From Deltaproteobacteria bacterium (lineage in GTDB: Bacteria > Desulfobacterota > Binatia > UBA12015): a stretch of DNA of 41,218 bases. The position numbers and the translations under genes are program-made. Below, piece after piece: positions 6,333-16,152 of the stretch (position 1 is the first letter of the stretch; each line of letters opens with the position of its first letter). Where the stretch lies: contig VGTK01000031.1 in the NCBI GenBank assembly GCA_016874715.1, positions 1 to 41,218 on the forward strand. Direction: 5' to 3'. Below the pieces are notes generated by a model. That model had not been told where the DNA came from and made no database searches. It saw nothing but the letters and a program-made list of their open reading frames with translations.

Positions 6333-8284
6333 TGCGGTGCACCAGGCCCCGATCCGTTACCGTGGTCGCGGGTCGCGTCGGGCTTGCGCTCGCGCGGTGG
6401 ATCGACCCCAGCGAGCTCCGCCACGCGGCGCGCGAGGTCGGGCGCGCGGACCGCGTCCGCCGGCACCGGCTCGCCGACGACCAGCTGGATGCGCGACCAG
6501 ACGCGCCGGAACGGGCGCCGCAGCGCCTTGCCGCCCTTGCGGCTGAAGAAGCTGCCCCAGAGCCCGACCAGCGCGATCGGGATCACCGGCACCGGCGTGC
6601 GCTCGACGATCTTCTCGACGCCGGGCTTGAACGGGTTCATCTCGCCGTCGGAGGTGATCTTGCCCTCGGGGAAGATGCACACCAGCTCGCCCTCCTCGAG
6701 CTCCTTCGCGATCGCATCGAAGGCGCGTCGCATGGTCGAGACGCTCTCGTGCGCCGGCGCGATCGGGATGGCCTTCGCATCGCGGAAGAACCAGCGCAGG
6801 TACCAGGGCTTGAAGAAGCCGTGGTACATGACGAAGCGGATCGGCCGCTTGCACGAGCTCACGACGATCAGCCAGTCGACGAAGCTCACGTGATTGCACA
6901 CCAGCACCGCAGGCCCGTCCTCCGGGAAGCGCTCCGGGTGCACGACCTGCAGGCGGTACATCACGCTCGCGATGATCCACGCGACGAAGCGGAACAGGAA
7001 CTCCGGCAGGACCTTGTAGACGTACGCCGACGCGATCGCGTTGAGCAGCGCCAGCACGAGGAAGACGTGCGGCACGCTCATCCTCGCCTCCAGCATGACG
7101 ACCAGCAGGAGCGAGGACGCGACCATGAACGCGGCGCTCAGGATGTTGCCGCCGGCGATGACGCGCGAGCGCTCGGTGTCGGCCGTACGGTCCTGGATGA
7201 ACGTGTTGAGCGGCACGATGAAGAACCCGCTGAACAGCGCGATCGCGAGCAGGTCGAAGCAGATGCGCCACGCGCTCCCGCTGGCGAGAAAGCGCCCGAC
7301 GGTGAGCAGCTCGCCCGACACCGCTGCGGGCGAGCCGACCAGGAAGAGGTCGAAGGCGAACACCGTCATGCCGATCGAGCCGAGCGGTACGAGACCGAGC
7401 TCGAGCTTTCGGCCGGAGAACATCTCGCACAGCATCGAGCCCGCGCCGATGCCGACGCAGAACAGTGCGAGGAACAGCGTGACGACGTGCTCGTCCGCGT
7501 GCAGCACGTCGCGGCTGTAGATCGGCAGCATGGCGAGGATGATCGAGCCGAAGAACCAGAACCACGAGGCGCCGAGCACGGCGAGGAACACCGAGTGGAC
7601 CTTCCGCGTGAGCCGCACGGTCTCGAGCGTGGGACGGACGGGATTCGGGTCGATGCGCAGTCCCGGGCTCTCGGCCTTCACCGGCGGCACGAGGAAGCTC
7701 GTGCCAAGCCCCGCGACGGCGATGCCGAGCATCGCCCAGCCGAGGATCGCGAGCCCGGTCTCACCGCCGGACACAGCGACGCCGCCGCAGATGGTGCCGA
7801 GCAGGATCGCGAGAAACGTCCCCATCTCGACCAGCGCGTTGCCCGCGACCAGCTCCTCGGGGGTGAGCAGCTGCGGCAGGATGCTGTACTTGACCGGGCC
7901 GAAGATGCTCGAGTGGACGCCCATCAGGAAGAGTGCCGCGAGCAGCAGCCACAGGCTTTCGCGCCAGAAGCCGGTGGCCGCGGCCGCCATGATCGCGATC
8001 TCGAAGGCCTTCACCGCGCGGACCAGGTGGTGCTTCGGGAAGCGGTCGGCGAGCTCTCCCGCGGTCGCGGAGAACAGGAAGAACGGCAGGATGAAGAGCC
8101 CGCCGCACAGCGCGACCAGGTTCTCGGACGACAGCCCGAGAACGCTCATCGCGCGATAGGTGATGAGGATGACGAGCGCGTTCTTCAGCAGGTTGTCGTT
8201 GAACGCACCGAAGAACTGCGTCCAGAAGATGCCCGCGAAGCGCCGCGCGCCCCGCAGCGACAGCTGTCCCATCTCGCCCCCCAT
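6329..8284 (-). CDS. MFS (LplT-like)-PlsC fusion: lysophospholipid transporter/acyltransferase
   Basis: A 651-residue fusion. Residues about 10-430 form a 12-helix MFS domain resembling LplT (FFGAFNDNLLKNALVIL near residue 30, SIFGPVKYSILPQLL near 135). Residues about 440-620 are a PlsC/LPLAT acyltransferase with the catalytic NH465xxxxD470 motif (CNHVSFVDW), FPEG at 538-541 and the VPVIPIALVG block. Together they would flip lysophospholipids inward and re-acylate them. Aas-type proteins carry a third, AMP-forming acyl-ACP synthetase domain; it is absent, so an acyl donor must come from elsewhere. The start is ATG 8284 or ATG 8272; the latter follows GGGGGGCGAG and may be the real one. Confidence 0.9.
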   Translation of the reverse strand: MGGEMGQLSLRGARRFAGIFWTQFFGAFNDNLLKNALVILITYRAMSVLGLSSENLVALCGGLFILPFFLFSATAGELADRFPKHHLVRAVKAFEIAIMAAAATGFWRESLWLLLAALFLMGVHSSIFGPVKYSILPQLLTPEELVAGNALVEMGTFLAILLGTICGGVAVSGGETGLAILGWAMLGIAVAGLGTSFLVPPVKAESPGLRIDPNPVRPTLETVRLTRKVHSVFLAVLGASWFWFFGSIILAMLPIYSRDVLHADEHVVTLFLALFCVGIGAGSMLCEMFSGRKLELGLVPLGSIGMTVFAFDLFLVGSPAAVSGELLTVGRFLASGSAWRICFDLLAIALFSGFFIVPLNTFIQDRTADTERSRVIAGGNILSAAFMVASSLLLVVMLEARMSVPHVFLVLALLNAIASAYVYKVLPEFLFRFVAWIIASVMYRLQVVHPERFPEDGPAVLVCNHVSFVDWLIVVSSCKRPIRFVMYHGFFKPWYLRWFFRDAKAIPIAPAHESVSTMRRAFDAIAKELEEGELVCIFPEGKITSDGEMNPFKPGVEKIVERTPVPVIPIALVGLWGSFFSRKGGKALRRPFRRVWSRIQLVVGEPVPADAVRAPDLARRVAELAGVDPPRERKPDATRDHGNGSGPGAPH

Positions 8285-8368
8285 CGCGCGCCACGTACCG
8301 CTCGCGCTCGCACCATCGAGCGTGATTCGTCGCGCCCTTGCAAACGCCGGCCGCGAAGTTGCGGGGCT

Positions 8369-8596
8369 CTATCGGGTCGGGCCGTCCTCGGTCTGCCGCG
8401 GCTTCCTGAGCATGCCCAGGAGCAGCGTGACGAGCCCGAGGATCAGCTCGTCCGCGAAAGGAATGACGTCCGGCACGATCAGGTCGACGACGAACAGCGT
8501 CCCGGTGATGGTCGCGAGGTAGGGGAAGCGCAGCCCGGCAAGGTAACGCATCGCGAACGCGAGGATCGGTCCCTTGACCGTGAGCGGCGCCTTCAC
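8369..8596 (-). CDS. Small DUF6116-like membrane-associated protein
   Basis: A 75-residue protein starting with GTG at 8596, where GTGA overlaps the TGA stop of the upstream amidohydrolase gene by 4 nt, indicating translational coupling. The core LRFPYLATITGTLFVVDLIVPDVIPFADELILGLVTLLLG has two hydrophobic segments. It matches my recollection of the DUF6116 pattern (RLRFP...LFxxDLxxPDxIPFxDE). An internal ATG at 8551 is possible, but the overlapping GTG is the better choice. Function unknown. Confidence 0.75.
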   Translation of the reverse strand: MKAPLTVKGPILAFAMRYLAGLRFPYLATITGTLFVVDLIVPDVIPFADELILGLVTLLLGMLRKPRQTEDGPTR

Positions 8597-10221
8597 GAGC
8601 GCAGGACCTTCCCGGCGGCGGCCTGTGCGTCGTAGCGGCCGCCGTCGACGACGTGGCGTCCGTTGATCAGAACGTGCTCGATGCCGTCGGGATAGCTCGC
8701 CGGCGTGGCGAAGTCGGCGGTGTCGCGCAGCCGGCCCGGGTCGAGGACGACCAGGTCCGCGGCGCAGCCGTCCCGCACGAAGCCGCGGTCGCGCCAGCCG
8801 AGGCGCTCGGCCGCCGCTCCGGTCATCTTGCGCACCGCTTCCTCGAGCGGGAACAGCCCCGCGCGGACGTAGGTGTGCAGGACGCGCGGGAACGTCCCGT
8901 AGCTCGCCGGGTTCTGGAAGCCGTGCGCGGTCAGGAACGTGTCGGTCTCGATGGTGCAGAGCGGGTGCGCCAGCACGCGGCGCAGCGCGTCTTCCGTCCC
9001 CTCGTGGCCGCTGTAGGTGTGGTTCAGGACGCGCGCCATGCGACCGCTCTCGAGGACCAGGCGCCCGTAGAACTCCCAGACGTCCAGGCCGGCGCGCCTG
9101 GCCGCGTCGCCGACGAACAGCCCCTCGTACTCCTCGAAGGCCGGCGCGTTGGCGCGCATGATCTGGACGTCCTCGAGCCAGAAGCCGATCTGCGCGAACA
9201 TCGCCTGGCCGAGCTGCTTGACGGCGTCGAGCAGTGCGGGGTCGGCGAGGATCGACTCGAGCTGCGGCAGCATCTCGGGCGGGAAGAGCACGCTCGCCGT
9301 GGTGTTGCCCGCGGTGTACGGGAAGGCGTCGAACGCGACGTCGAGGCCGCTCTCCCGCGCCCGCTCGATGGTCGCGATCGCGTCGTCGGCCGTCGGCCAG
9401 CTGTTGCGGCCGACGAAGATCAGGTGGCTGATCTGCAGCTTCGCGCGGCCGCGCTCGGCGACGCGCAGGATCTCGTCGATCGCGGCGAGGTTGTGCGCTC
9501 GCGCCGCGGGGTCGGTCTGGTAGACCGGGCTCACCGTGCTGTAGGCGCGCAGGTGCGACGTGAAGAGCTTTCCCGCGGCACTCGTCCACGCGGCGAAGCG
9601 CGCCAGCTCGTCCTCGCTCGCGAAGATGCCGGGCGCGTAGCCCAGCCCGGTGCTGAGACCGACGCAGCCCGCGTCGAGCGAGGTCCGCACGTGACGCTCC
9701 ATCGCGCGCAGCTCGTCCTCGCTCGGCGGTGCGGGATTCAGGGCGCCGGTCACCGACGCGCGCACCGCGCCGTGTCCGACCAGCTCGGCGACGTTCAGCG
9801 GCAGCGGCGTCCGCTCGAGCGCCGTGAGAAAGCCGTCCATGTCGTCCCACGCGAGGTCGATCGCGTCGTCGACGATGAGACGGCTCGACTCCTCGAGCGA
9901 GCGCCGGTTGCGCGCGGTCGCGGGTGCGGGGCTGAAGCCGCAGTTGCCGCCGACCAGCGTCGTCATCCCCTGGCGGACGAACGGCGCAACCAGGGCGCCC
10001 GAATCCGCGCCGGGAACGAGCCAGTCGGCGTGCGAGTGGATGTCGATGAAGCCGGGCGTGACGACCCTGCCGGTGCAGTCGATGGTGGTCCGTGCCGTCA
10101 CGCGAGCGAGATCGCCGACCGCGACGATCGCGTCGCCGCGCAGCGCGACGTCGGCCGCGGCGGCGGGCGCCCCCGTTCCGTCGATGACCTGCCCACCCGC
10201 GAGCTTGACGTCGCAGTCCAT
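8593..10221 (-). CDS. D-aminoacylase-type amidohydrolase (N-acyl-D-amino-acid deacylase family)
   Basis: A 542-residue metal-dependent amidohydrolase of the D-aminoacylase/dihydroorotase-like group. An N-terminal beta domain (VIDGTGAPA, GRVVTPGFIDIH) leads into the metal motif H62-S-H64-A-D. Further family landmarks are GGNCGFSPAP, the ASTG-like LSTGLGYAPG block, KLFTSHLRAYS, KLQISHLIF and a C-terminal GCAADLVVLDPG followed by VLINGRHVVDGG. The usual SDG metal-Asp segment appears here as ETDTFLTAHGF, keeping an Asp but in a different setting. The family hydrolyses N-acyl-D-amino acids; the substrate here is unknown. The ATG at 10221 gives the family N-terminus; upstream in-frame sequence lies in the divergent promoter region. 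Confidence 0.9.
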   Translation of the reverse strand: MDCDVKLAGGQVIDGTGAPAAAADVALRGDAIVAVGDLARVTARTTIDCTGRVVTPGFIDIHSHADWLVPGADSGALVAPFVRQGMTTLVGGNCGFSPAPATARNRRSLEESSRLIVDDAIDLAWDDMDGFLTALERTPLPLNVAELVGHGAVRASVTGALNPAPPSEDELRAMERHVRTSLDAGCVGLSTGLGYAPGIFASEDELARFAAWTSAAGKLFTSHLRAYSTVSPVYQTDPAARAHNLAAIDEILRVAERGRAKLQISHLIFVGRNSWPTADDAIATIERARESGLDVAFDAFPYTAGNTTASVLFPPEMLPQLESILADPALLDAVKQLGQAMFAQIGFWLEDVQIMRANAPAFEEYEGLFVGDAARRAGLDVWEFYGRLVLESGRMARVLNHTYSGHEGTEDALRRVLAHPLCTIETDTFLTAHGFQNPASYGTFPRVLHTYVRAGLFPLEEAVRKMTGAAAERLGWRDRGFVRDGCAADLVVLDPGRLRDTADFATPASYPDGIEHVLINGRHVVDGGRYDAQAAAGKVLRS

Positions 10222-10267
10222 GCCGCGAGCGTCGCATCGAACGCGCCGCGCGGCAACGCGCCGGGCG

Positions 10268-10296
10268 TTGTGGGCGCTCGCGGGTGCGGATAGAAC
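10268..10296 (+). promoter_or_regulatory. Candidate promoter for the cupin gene, possibly leaderless
   Basis: TTGTGG at 10268-10273 and TAGAAC at 10291-10296 with a 17-bp spacer. The -10 hexamer ends 7 nt before the ATG at 10304, so transcription would start at or next to the start codon. No Shine-Dalgarno is present. Pattern match only. Confidence 0.35.
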
Positions 10297-10303
10297 CGCG
10301 GGC

Positions 10304-10666
10304 ATGCCAACCCTCATCGCGAAGCCGACCATCATCGAGGCCGCCGGCAACAAGCCGAAGCAGATCGCCGAGTTCGCGGGCCGCGTGAACTCGGGTCACG
10401 GCAACGTCAGCGTCGCGCACATGAAGTCGCCGCAGGGCTGGGTCGAGCCCGGGCAGCGCCCCGACTTCGAGGAGGTCACGGTCGTGCTGCGCGGCATGCT
10501 GCGCGTCGAGCACGAGGGCGGCGTGCTGGAGGTCCGTGCAGGGCAGGCGGTGGTGGCGAAGCCCGGCGAGTGGGTACGCTACTCGAGCCCCGAGGCGGAC
10601 GGCGCGGAGTACCTCGCGGTCTGCCTGCCGGCGTTCTCGCCCGATACCGTGCACCGCGACGCCTGA
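10304..10666 (+). CDS. Single-domain cupin protein
   Basis: A 120-residue cupin. Motif 1 region: SVAHMKSPQGWVEPGQRPDFEEVTVVLRGML. Motif 2 region: VRAGQAVVAKPGEWVRYSSP. The usual G(X)5HXH metal ligands of cupin motif 1 are not present in canonical form; the glutamates in FEEV are retained. Metal binding is therefore uncertain. It may act as a small isomerase, a sugar- or amine-binding protein, or in ethanolamine/polyketide-like chemistry; the sequence does not decide. It is divergent from the amidohydrolase across an 82-bp gap, which could hold shared control elements. Confidence 0.82.
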   Translation: MPTLIAKPTIIEAAGNKPKQIAEFAGRVNSGHGNVSVAHMKSPQGWVEPGQRPDFEEVTVVLRGMLRVEHEGGVLEVRAGQAVVAKPGEWVRYSSPEADGAEYLAVCLPAFSPDTVHRDA

Positions 10667-10761
10667 GCGCGAACCCCCGTTGTTTTGCCGTGCGTGCCAT
10701 GGCGCGCGCGGCGCGCGGGGCATAGAGCCACGTTCCCCTCGAGCCCTCCGGGAGCTCGGAC

Positions 10762-11070
10762 ATGCGAACGTGGACAGGACTCGCGGCGGCCGTGGTGCTC
10801 GTCGCGTGGAGCGGCGCGGCAGAAGCCGGCCTGACCTGCGGCCGGTCGGTGGTGCTGCCAGGTGCCAGCAAGGGCGAGGTGCTCGCCAGGTGCGGGCCGC
10901 CGACCAGCCGGCGCGCGATGGACGGCAAGGTACTGCAGGGGCGCGCCAGCGCGCGCGGCGGCGGCCGCGAGATCTGGGTCTACGACCTGGGGTCGCGCCA
11001 GCTCGTGCGCTTCTTGACCTTCGACAAGGGCCGGCTGCGAGGCATCGACTTCGGCGGCTACGGGCGCTGA
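10762..11070 (+). CDS. DUF2845 periplasmic protein
   Basis: A 102-residue secreted protein. The signal peptide has the core LAAAVVLVAWSG with cleavage after AEA (near residue 22). The mature protein follows the DUF2845 layout: LTCGRSVVLPGASKGEVLARCGPPTS, then REIWVYDLGSRQLVRFLTFDKGRLRGIDFG. Two Cys (positions 26 and 44) may form a disulfide. DUF2845 resembles the SmpA/OmlA fold but has no established function. It is followed 128 nt later by an MFS gene on the same strand. Confidence 0.87.
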   Translation: MRTWTGLAAAVVLVAWSGAAEAGLTCGRSVVLPGASKGEVLARCGPPTSRRAMDGKVLQGRASARGGGREIWVYDLGSRQLVRFLTFDKGRLRGIDFGGYGR

Positions 11071-11198
11071 CGGGCGCCGTGACGAGCCCTGGCGCCGGCG
11101 GCGGGCACGAAACGCGCGGTCGGGATCGCGCATCTGGTGGCGTGCGGCGGTCGCGGCTACGTTCCGCAGGGGCGACGCGGACGCGACGCCGCGAAGTC

Positions 11199-12446
11199 AT
11201 GTCGTCCACGCGTACCGGCACGCTGCTCGTCGTTCTCGCCTACTGCGGCTTCGTGAGCCTCGGTCTGCCCGACGGACTGCTCGGCGTCGCGACGCCGTCG
11301 ATCCTCGCGACCTTCGCGCTCGCGCCCGAGGACATCGGCGCGCTGCTGGTCGCGTTCACGACGGGCTATCTGGTGTCGAGCTTCACGAGCGGCACGGTCG
11401 TGGCACGGCTCGGCGTCGGTACGTTGCTCGCGGCGTGCGCGTTCGCGACCGCGACGAGCCTGGGCGGCTACGCGACCACCGGATCGTGGCACATGATGCT
11501 CACCTGCGGCGTGCTCTCCGGGCTCGGCGCCGGCGCCATCGACGCCGGACTCAACACCTGGGTCGCGACCCACCACGGTCCGCGTACCGTGAACTGGCTG
11601 CACGCCTGCTACGGCGTCGGCGCGAGCGCGGGGCCGCTGGTGATGACGGCGGTGCTCGCCGCGGGGCGCCCGTGGCGTCTCGGCTACGCGCTGGTCGGCG
11701 CCGGACAGCTCGTCCTGGCGCTGTGCTTCGCGGCGACGACACGGCTGTGGTCGCGGCGGGCCGACGCGCCGGGAGTCCCGCTGGCGCCGTCCGAGCCTCC
11801 GCCGGAGCGTCCGCTCCTCGCGTCCCAGCCGACGCCCGGCCACTCGCACGCTTCCGTGCGGGCCACTCTGCGGCTCCCCGCCGCGTGGCTCGGTGCCGCC
11901 TGCTTCTTCGTCTACACGGGGCTGGAGGCGACCACCGGCGTGTGGGCGTACAGCCTGCTCACCGAGGCCCGCGGGATCCCGATCGCGGCCGCAGGGACGT
12001 GGGTGAGCGCGTTCTGGGGCGGTCTCACGGTCGGCCGCTTCCTGTTCGGCTTCGTCGCGGAGCGCGCGCCGCTCGCGACGCTGCTCCGGGCGAGCTTCGC
12101 GGTGGTCGGCGTCGGGGCCCTGTTGCTCGCGTCCGACGCCGGTGACGCCGCCAGTGCCGCAGGGCTCGTCCTGTCCGGTCTCGGGATGGCGCCGATCTTC
12201 CCGTCGCTGATCGCGACGACGCCGTCACGTGTCGGCCTGCACCACACCGGCAACACCGTCGGACTTCAGGTCGGGGCGGCCACGCTCGGTGCGTCGCTCC
12301 TGCCGGCCGCGACCGGCGTTCTCGTCGGACGGCTCGGCTTCGCGGTCGTCGCTCCGGCCGTCGTCACGGCGGCGGTCGCGCTCGCGCTGCTGCACGAGGT
12401 GCTGGTGCGCGTGTCGCGCGGCCCCGGCGCTCACCCCAGCGGGTAG
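11199..12446 (+). CDS. MFS transporter (fucose permease/FucP-like)
   Basis: A 415-residue 12-helix major facilitator. The first helix has GFVSLGLPDGLLGVATPSI, the pattern of FucP-like permeases. AGAIDAGLNTWVATHH in helix 4-5 and LHACYGVGASAGP match the ADxxxN and HFxFGxGxxxGP motifs of the same group. A hydrophilic loop (about 180-225) separates the two six-helix halves. The substrate is not predictable; sugars are typical of the family. The ATG at 11199 sits directly before helix 1. The last 16 nt overlap the 3' end of the convergent aldo/keto reductase gene. Confidence 0.88.
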   Translation: MSSTRTGTLLVVLAYCGFVSLGLPDGLLGVATPSILATFALAPEDIGALLVAFTTGYLVSSFTSGTVVARLGVGTLLAACAFATATSLGGYATTGSWHMMLTCGVLSGLGAGAIDAGLNTWVATHHGPRTVNWLHACYGVGASAGPLVMTAVLAAGRPWRLGYALVGAGQLVLALCFAATTRLWSRRADAPGVPLAPSEPPPERPLLASQPTPGHSHASVRATLRLPAAWLGAACFFVYTGLEATTGVWAYSLLTEARGIPIAAAGTWVSAFWGGLTVGRFLFGFVAERAPLATLLRASFAVVGVGALLLASDAGDAASAAGLVLSGLGMAPIFPSLIATTPSRVGLHHTGNTVGLQVGAATLGASLLPAATGVLVGRLGFAVVAPAVVTAAVALALLHEVLVRVSRGPGAHPSG

Positions 12447-13447
12447 AGGATGTCGCGCGACACCGCGTCGCAGGCGCGCAGCACGTCGGCCGACAGCGTC
12501 ACCTCCGACGCCGCGAGCGCGTCGGGCAGCTGCGCGGGGTCGGTCGCGCCGATGATCGTCGAGCCGACGAAGTCGTGCGCCAGCGTCCACGCGACGGCGA
12601 GCGTCACCGGCGACATCCCGGCCTCGCGGGCGATCGCGGCGAAGCGGCGCGTGGCCTCGAGCGTCTTCTCGTTCACGAAGCGCTCGGTCATCGCCTTCGT
12701 CCGCGGGCTGTGCTCGGCGTAGTACGTGAAGCGCGCGTTCGCCGGGCGCGCGCCGTCGAGGTACTTGCCCGACAGCACGCCGGCACCGATCGGGCTGTAC
12801 GGCAGCAGGCTCACCTTCTCGCGGCGGCAGACCTCGGCGAGGGCGTCCTCGAAGCGCCGGTTCAGCAGGCTGAAGTTGTTCTGGATGGTCTCGTGGCGCG
12901 GCACCCCGCGCAGCTCGGCCATCCACAGGCTCTTCGTGAGGCCGTACGCGGTCTCGTTGCTGCAGCCGATGGCGCGGACCTTGCCCGCCTCGATCACCCG
13001 CGCGAGGCTTTCGAGGGTCTCCTCGATCGGTAGGTCGGGGTCCGGCCAGTGCGTCTGGTAGAGGTCGACGTAGTCGGTGCCCAGGCGCTGCAGGCTCGCG
13101 TCGACCGCGCGCGCGATCGAGTGGCGGTCGAGCGCGGTGTGGCCGTGGCGCACCGGCGTCTGGAACCAGCCGCCGCCCGGCCCGGCGACCTTGGTCGCGA
13201 GGAACAGCGACTCGCGCGGGCGTCCGGCGAGCCAGCGCCCGACGATCTCCTCGCTGACGCCGGCCCATCTCGCGTCGGGCGGCACGGGGTAGACCTCCGC
13301 GACGTCGAGAAAGTCTACGCCAGCGTCCACGGCTGCATCGAGGATGCGGCGGCTCGTGGCCTCGTCGGCCATCGAGCCGAAGGTCATGGTGCCGAGGCAG
13401 ATCTCCGAGACGAGGAGGCCGGTGCGGCCGAGGCGACGCTGCTTCAT
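12431..13447 (-). CDS. Aldo/keto reductase
   Basis: A 338-residue NADP-dependent oxidoreductase with a TIM-barrel AKR fold. The start MKQRRLGRTGLLVSEICLGT is typical. The catalytic tetrad is visible: D48 and Y53 (FLDVAEVYP), K86 (LFLATKV) and H133 (LYQTHWPDPD). The cofactor and barrel motifs AIGCSNETAYGL and LLPYSPIGAGVLSGKY, and the C-terminal STIIGATDPAQL, fit the Tas/YajO-like branch. Physiological substrate unknown. It lies downstream of ahcY on the same strand, but a GC-rich hairpin separates them, so cotranscription is uncertain. Confidence 0.93.
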   Translation of the reverse strand: MKQRRLGRTGLLVSEICLGTMTFGSMADEATSRRILDAAVDAGVDFLDVAEVYPVPPDARWAGVSEEIVGRWLAGRPRESLFLATKVAGPGGGWFQTPVRHGHTALDRHSIARAVDASLQRLGTDYVDLYQTHWPDPDLPIEETLESLARVIEAGKVRAIGCSNETAYGLTKSLWMAELRGVPRHETIQNNFSLLNRRFEDALAEVCRREKVSLLPYSPIGAGVLSGKYLDGARPANARFTYYAEHSPRTKAMTERFVNEKTLEATRRFAAIAREAGMSPVTLAVAWTLAHDFVGSTIIGATDPAQLPDALAASEVTLSADVLRACDAVSRDILYPLG

Positions 13448-13505
13448 GCGCGACGTCTAGCACCCGTCGTCGTCGTCGCGCGACGACGGCAGGGCGCGCG
13501 GCGCG

Positions 13506-13542
13506 GCCCCGGCCGACCGCACGGGACGCGGCCGGCCGGGGC
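13506..13542 (-). terminator. GC-rich hairpin after ahcY
   Basis: Inverted repeat with arms 13506-13518 and 13530-13542 (13 pairs including one G-U, 11-nt loop) in the 109-nt gap between the ahcY stop and the aldo/keto reductase start. No U-tract follows, so intrinsic termination is only possible, not established. Confidence 0.4.
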
Positions 13543-13556
13543 GTGCGCAGCACGTC

Positions 13557-15035
<1,479 letters not shown>

Positions 15036-15101
15036 CGTGATTCCTCCTTGGCTTGACGATCGTGTCGTCGGGTCGGTGAACGGTGAACGAGAATGGCAGC
15101 G

Positions 15102-16070
15102 CTACGCGGCGTGGCCGTTGCTGCGCCGTGCCCGTCGCGCGCTCGCGACGAAGAGCGCCGGGCCCTTCGCCTGTGGATCCGCCGGCAGCGCGCGCACGCG
15201 GACGCCGCCGAAGCCCGCGTCGGCGAGCCACTGCTCGATCTGCGCGCGGGAGAAGCCGAGCCACACGTGGCCCATCTGCTGCCGGTACTCGGCACGGTCG
15301 TGCTCGAACATGTCGACGATCAGCAGCCGCCCGTCGCCCTTCAGTACCCGGTGCGCCTCGGCGAGCGCGGCCTGCGGCTCGCCGAGGTGGTGCAGGACGA
15401 GGCACAGGGTCGCCGCGTCGAGGCTCGCGTCGTCGAGCGGCAGCTCCTCGAGCTCGCCATGCTCGAGGCGGACGTTGTCGAGCGCCGCGAGGCGCTGGCG
15501 CGCCGCCTTCAGCATCGCGCGCGAGCTCTCGACCGCGACCACGATCGCGACGAAAGGGGCGAGCGTCTCGGCGATCTGTCCGGTGCCGCAGCCGAGATCG
15601 CCGACGGTCCAGCGCTCGTCGAGCAGACCCGCGAGAGCCACCGCGTCGAAGCGGCCGCCGAACATCTCGCGACGCAGCCGGTCCCACTGGCCCGCGGACG
15701 TCGAGAAGAACGCCTGCGAGCGCGAGCGGCGCTCCGCGACCACGCGCGCGAGGCGGTGGTCGTCCTGCTCCGCCACCGGCATGCGCGCGGTCTGCTCGCG
15801 CAGCAGGCTCCACAGGCGGCGCGCCGCGGGGTCGAGCCCCTCGCTCGCCAGGCGGTAGAGCCGGCTCGTGCCGTCGGGGCGGGCGGTGACCCAGCCCTCG
15901 TCGGCGAGGACCTTGAGGTGCCGGCTGACGGTGGACTGCGGGGCCTGCAGGATGGCGCACAGGTCGGCCACGGTCAGCTCGTGGCGCTCGACCAGGCGCA
16001 GCGTGCGCGCGCGGGTGGCGTCGGCGAGCGACGTCATCCACGACAGCATGGCGGGGGCGGCGGCTTCCAT
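15102..16070 (-). CDS. ArsR-family regulator fused to SAM-dependent methyltransferase domain (SahR-like)
   Basis: A 322-residue two-domain protein. Residues about 12-80 form an ArsR winged helix (LTVADLCAILQ, then STVSRHLKVLADEGWVT and RLYRLA). Residues about 125-310 form a class I methyltransferase fold with motif I at VGDLGCGTGQIAE (GCGTG 160-164) and LCLVLHHLGEP. This architecture beside ahcY is that of SahR, described as an S-adenosylhomocysteine-responsive repressor of methionine-cycle genes in Proteobacteria. Here it would sense SAH and control its own operon with ahcY. A dyad (16069-16092) overlaps its start. Alternative starts at 16049 or 16037 would place that dyad fully upstream of the gene. 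No strong Shine-Dalgarno is visible for any of them. Confidence 0.9.
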   Translation of the reverse strand: MEAAAPAMLSWMTSLADATRARTLRLVERHELTVADLCAILQAPQSTVSRHLKVLADEGWVTARPDGTSRLYRLASEGLDPAARRLWSLLREQTARMPVAEQDDHRLARVVAERRSRSQAFFSTSAGQWDRLRREMFGGRFDAVALAGLLDERWTVGDLGCGTGQIAETLAPFVAIVVAVESSRAMLKAARQRLAALDNVRLEHGELEELPLDDASLDAATLCLVLHHLGEPQAALAEAHRVLKGDGRLLIVDMFEHDRAEYRQQMGHVWLGFSRAQIEQWLADAGFGGVRVRALPADPQAKGPALFVASARRARRSNGHAA

Positions 16071-16092
16071 CCGTCTATCCGGATTGATGGGT
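16069..16092. promoter_or_regulatory. Candidate SahR-type operator (imperfect dyad)
   Basis: Dyad centred between 16080 and 16081 with core ATCCGGAT. Going outward, 9 of the first 12 positions on each side are complementary. It overlaps the predicted -10 element and the first possible start codon of the SahR-like gene, the right place for autorepression. Confidence 0.5.
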
Positions 16093-16116
16093 ACCCCTTT
16101 GGCGTGCGCCAGTCAA
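16088..16116 (-). promoter_or_regulatory. Candidate promoter of the sahR-like/ahcY operon
   Basis: On the minus strand TTGACT (16116-16111) and TACCCA (16093-16088) are separated by 17 bp. The -35 is 5/6 to consensus; the -10 is weak. The -10 overlaps the outer half-site of the dyad. Initiation near 16081 would give a very short leader if the gene starts at 16070. Confidence 0.4.
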
Positions 16117-16152
16117 CCCCGACGCCGACGGCCGGCCGACGCCGCTTGTATC

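Noticed and set aside
5594..8635. Very long plus-strand open frame opposite the MFS-PlsC gene
   Set aside because: It is antisense to a well-supported gene. Its Arg/Asp/Glu/His-rich low-complexity sequence is what the complement of GC-rich coding DNA produces; no domain is visible.
15036..15101. SAH riboswitch upstream of ahcY
   Set aside because: Only 66 nt lie between the regulator gene and ahcY and no SAH-riboswitch core is visible; control by the SahR-like protein fits better.
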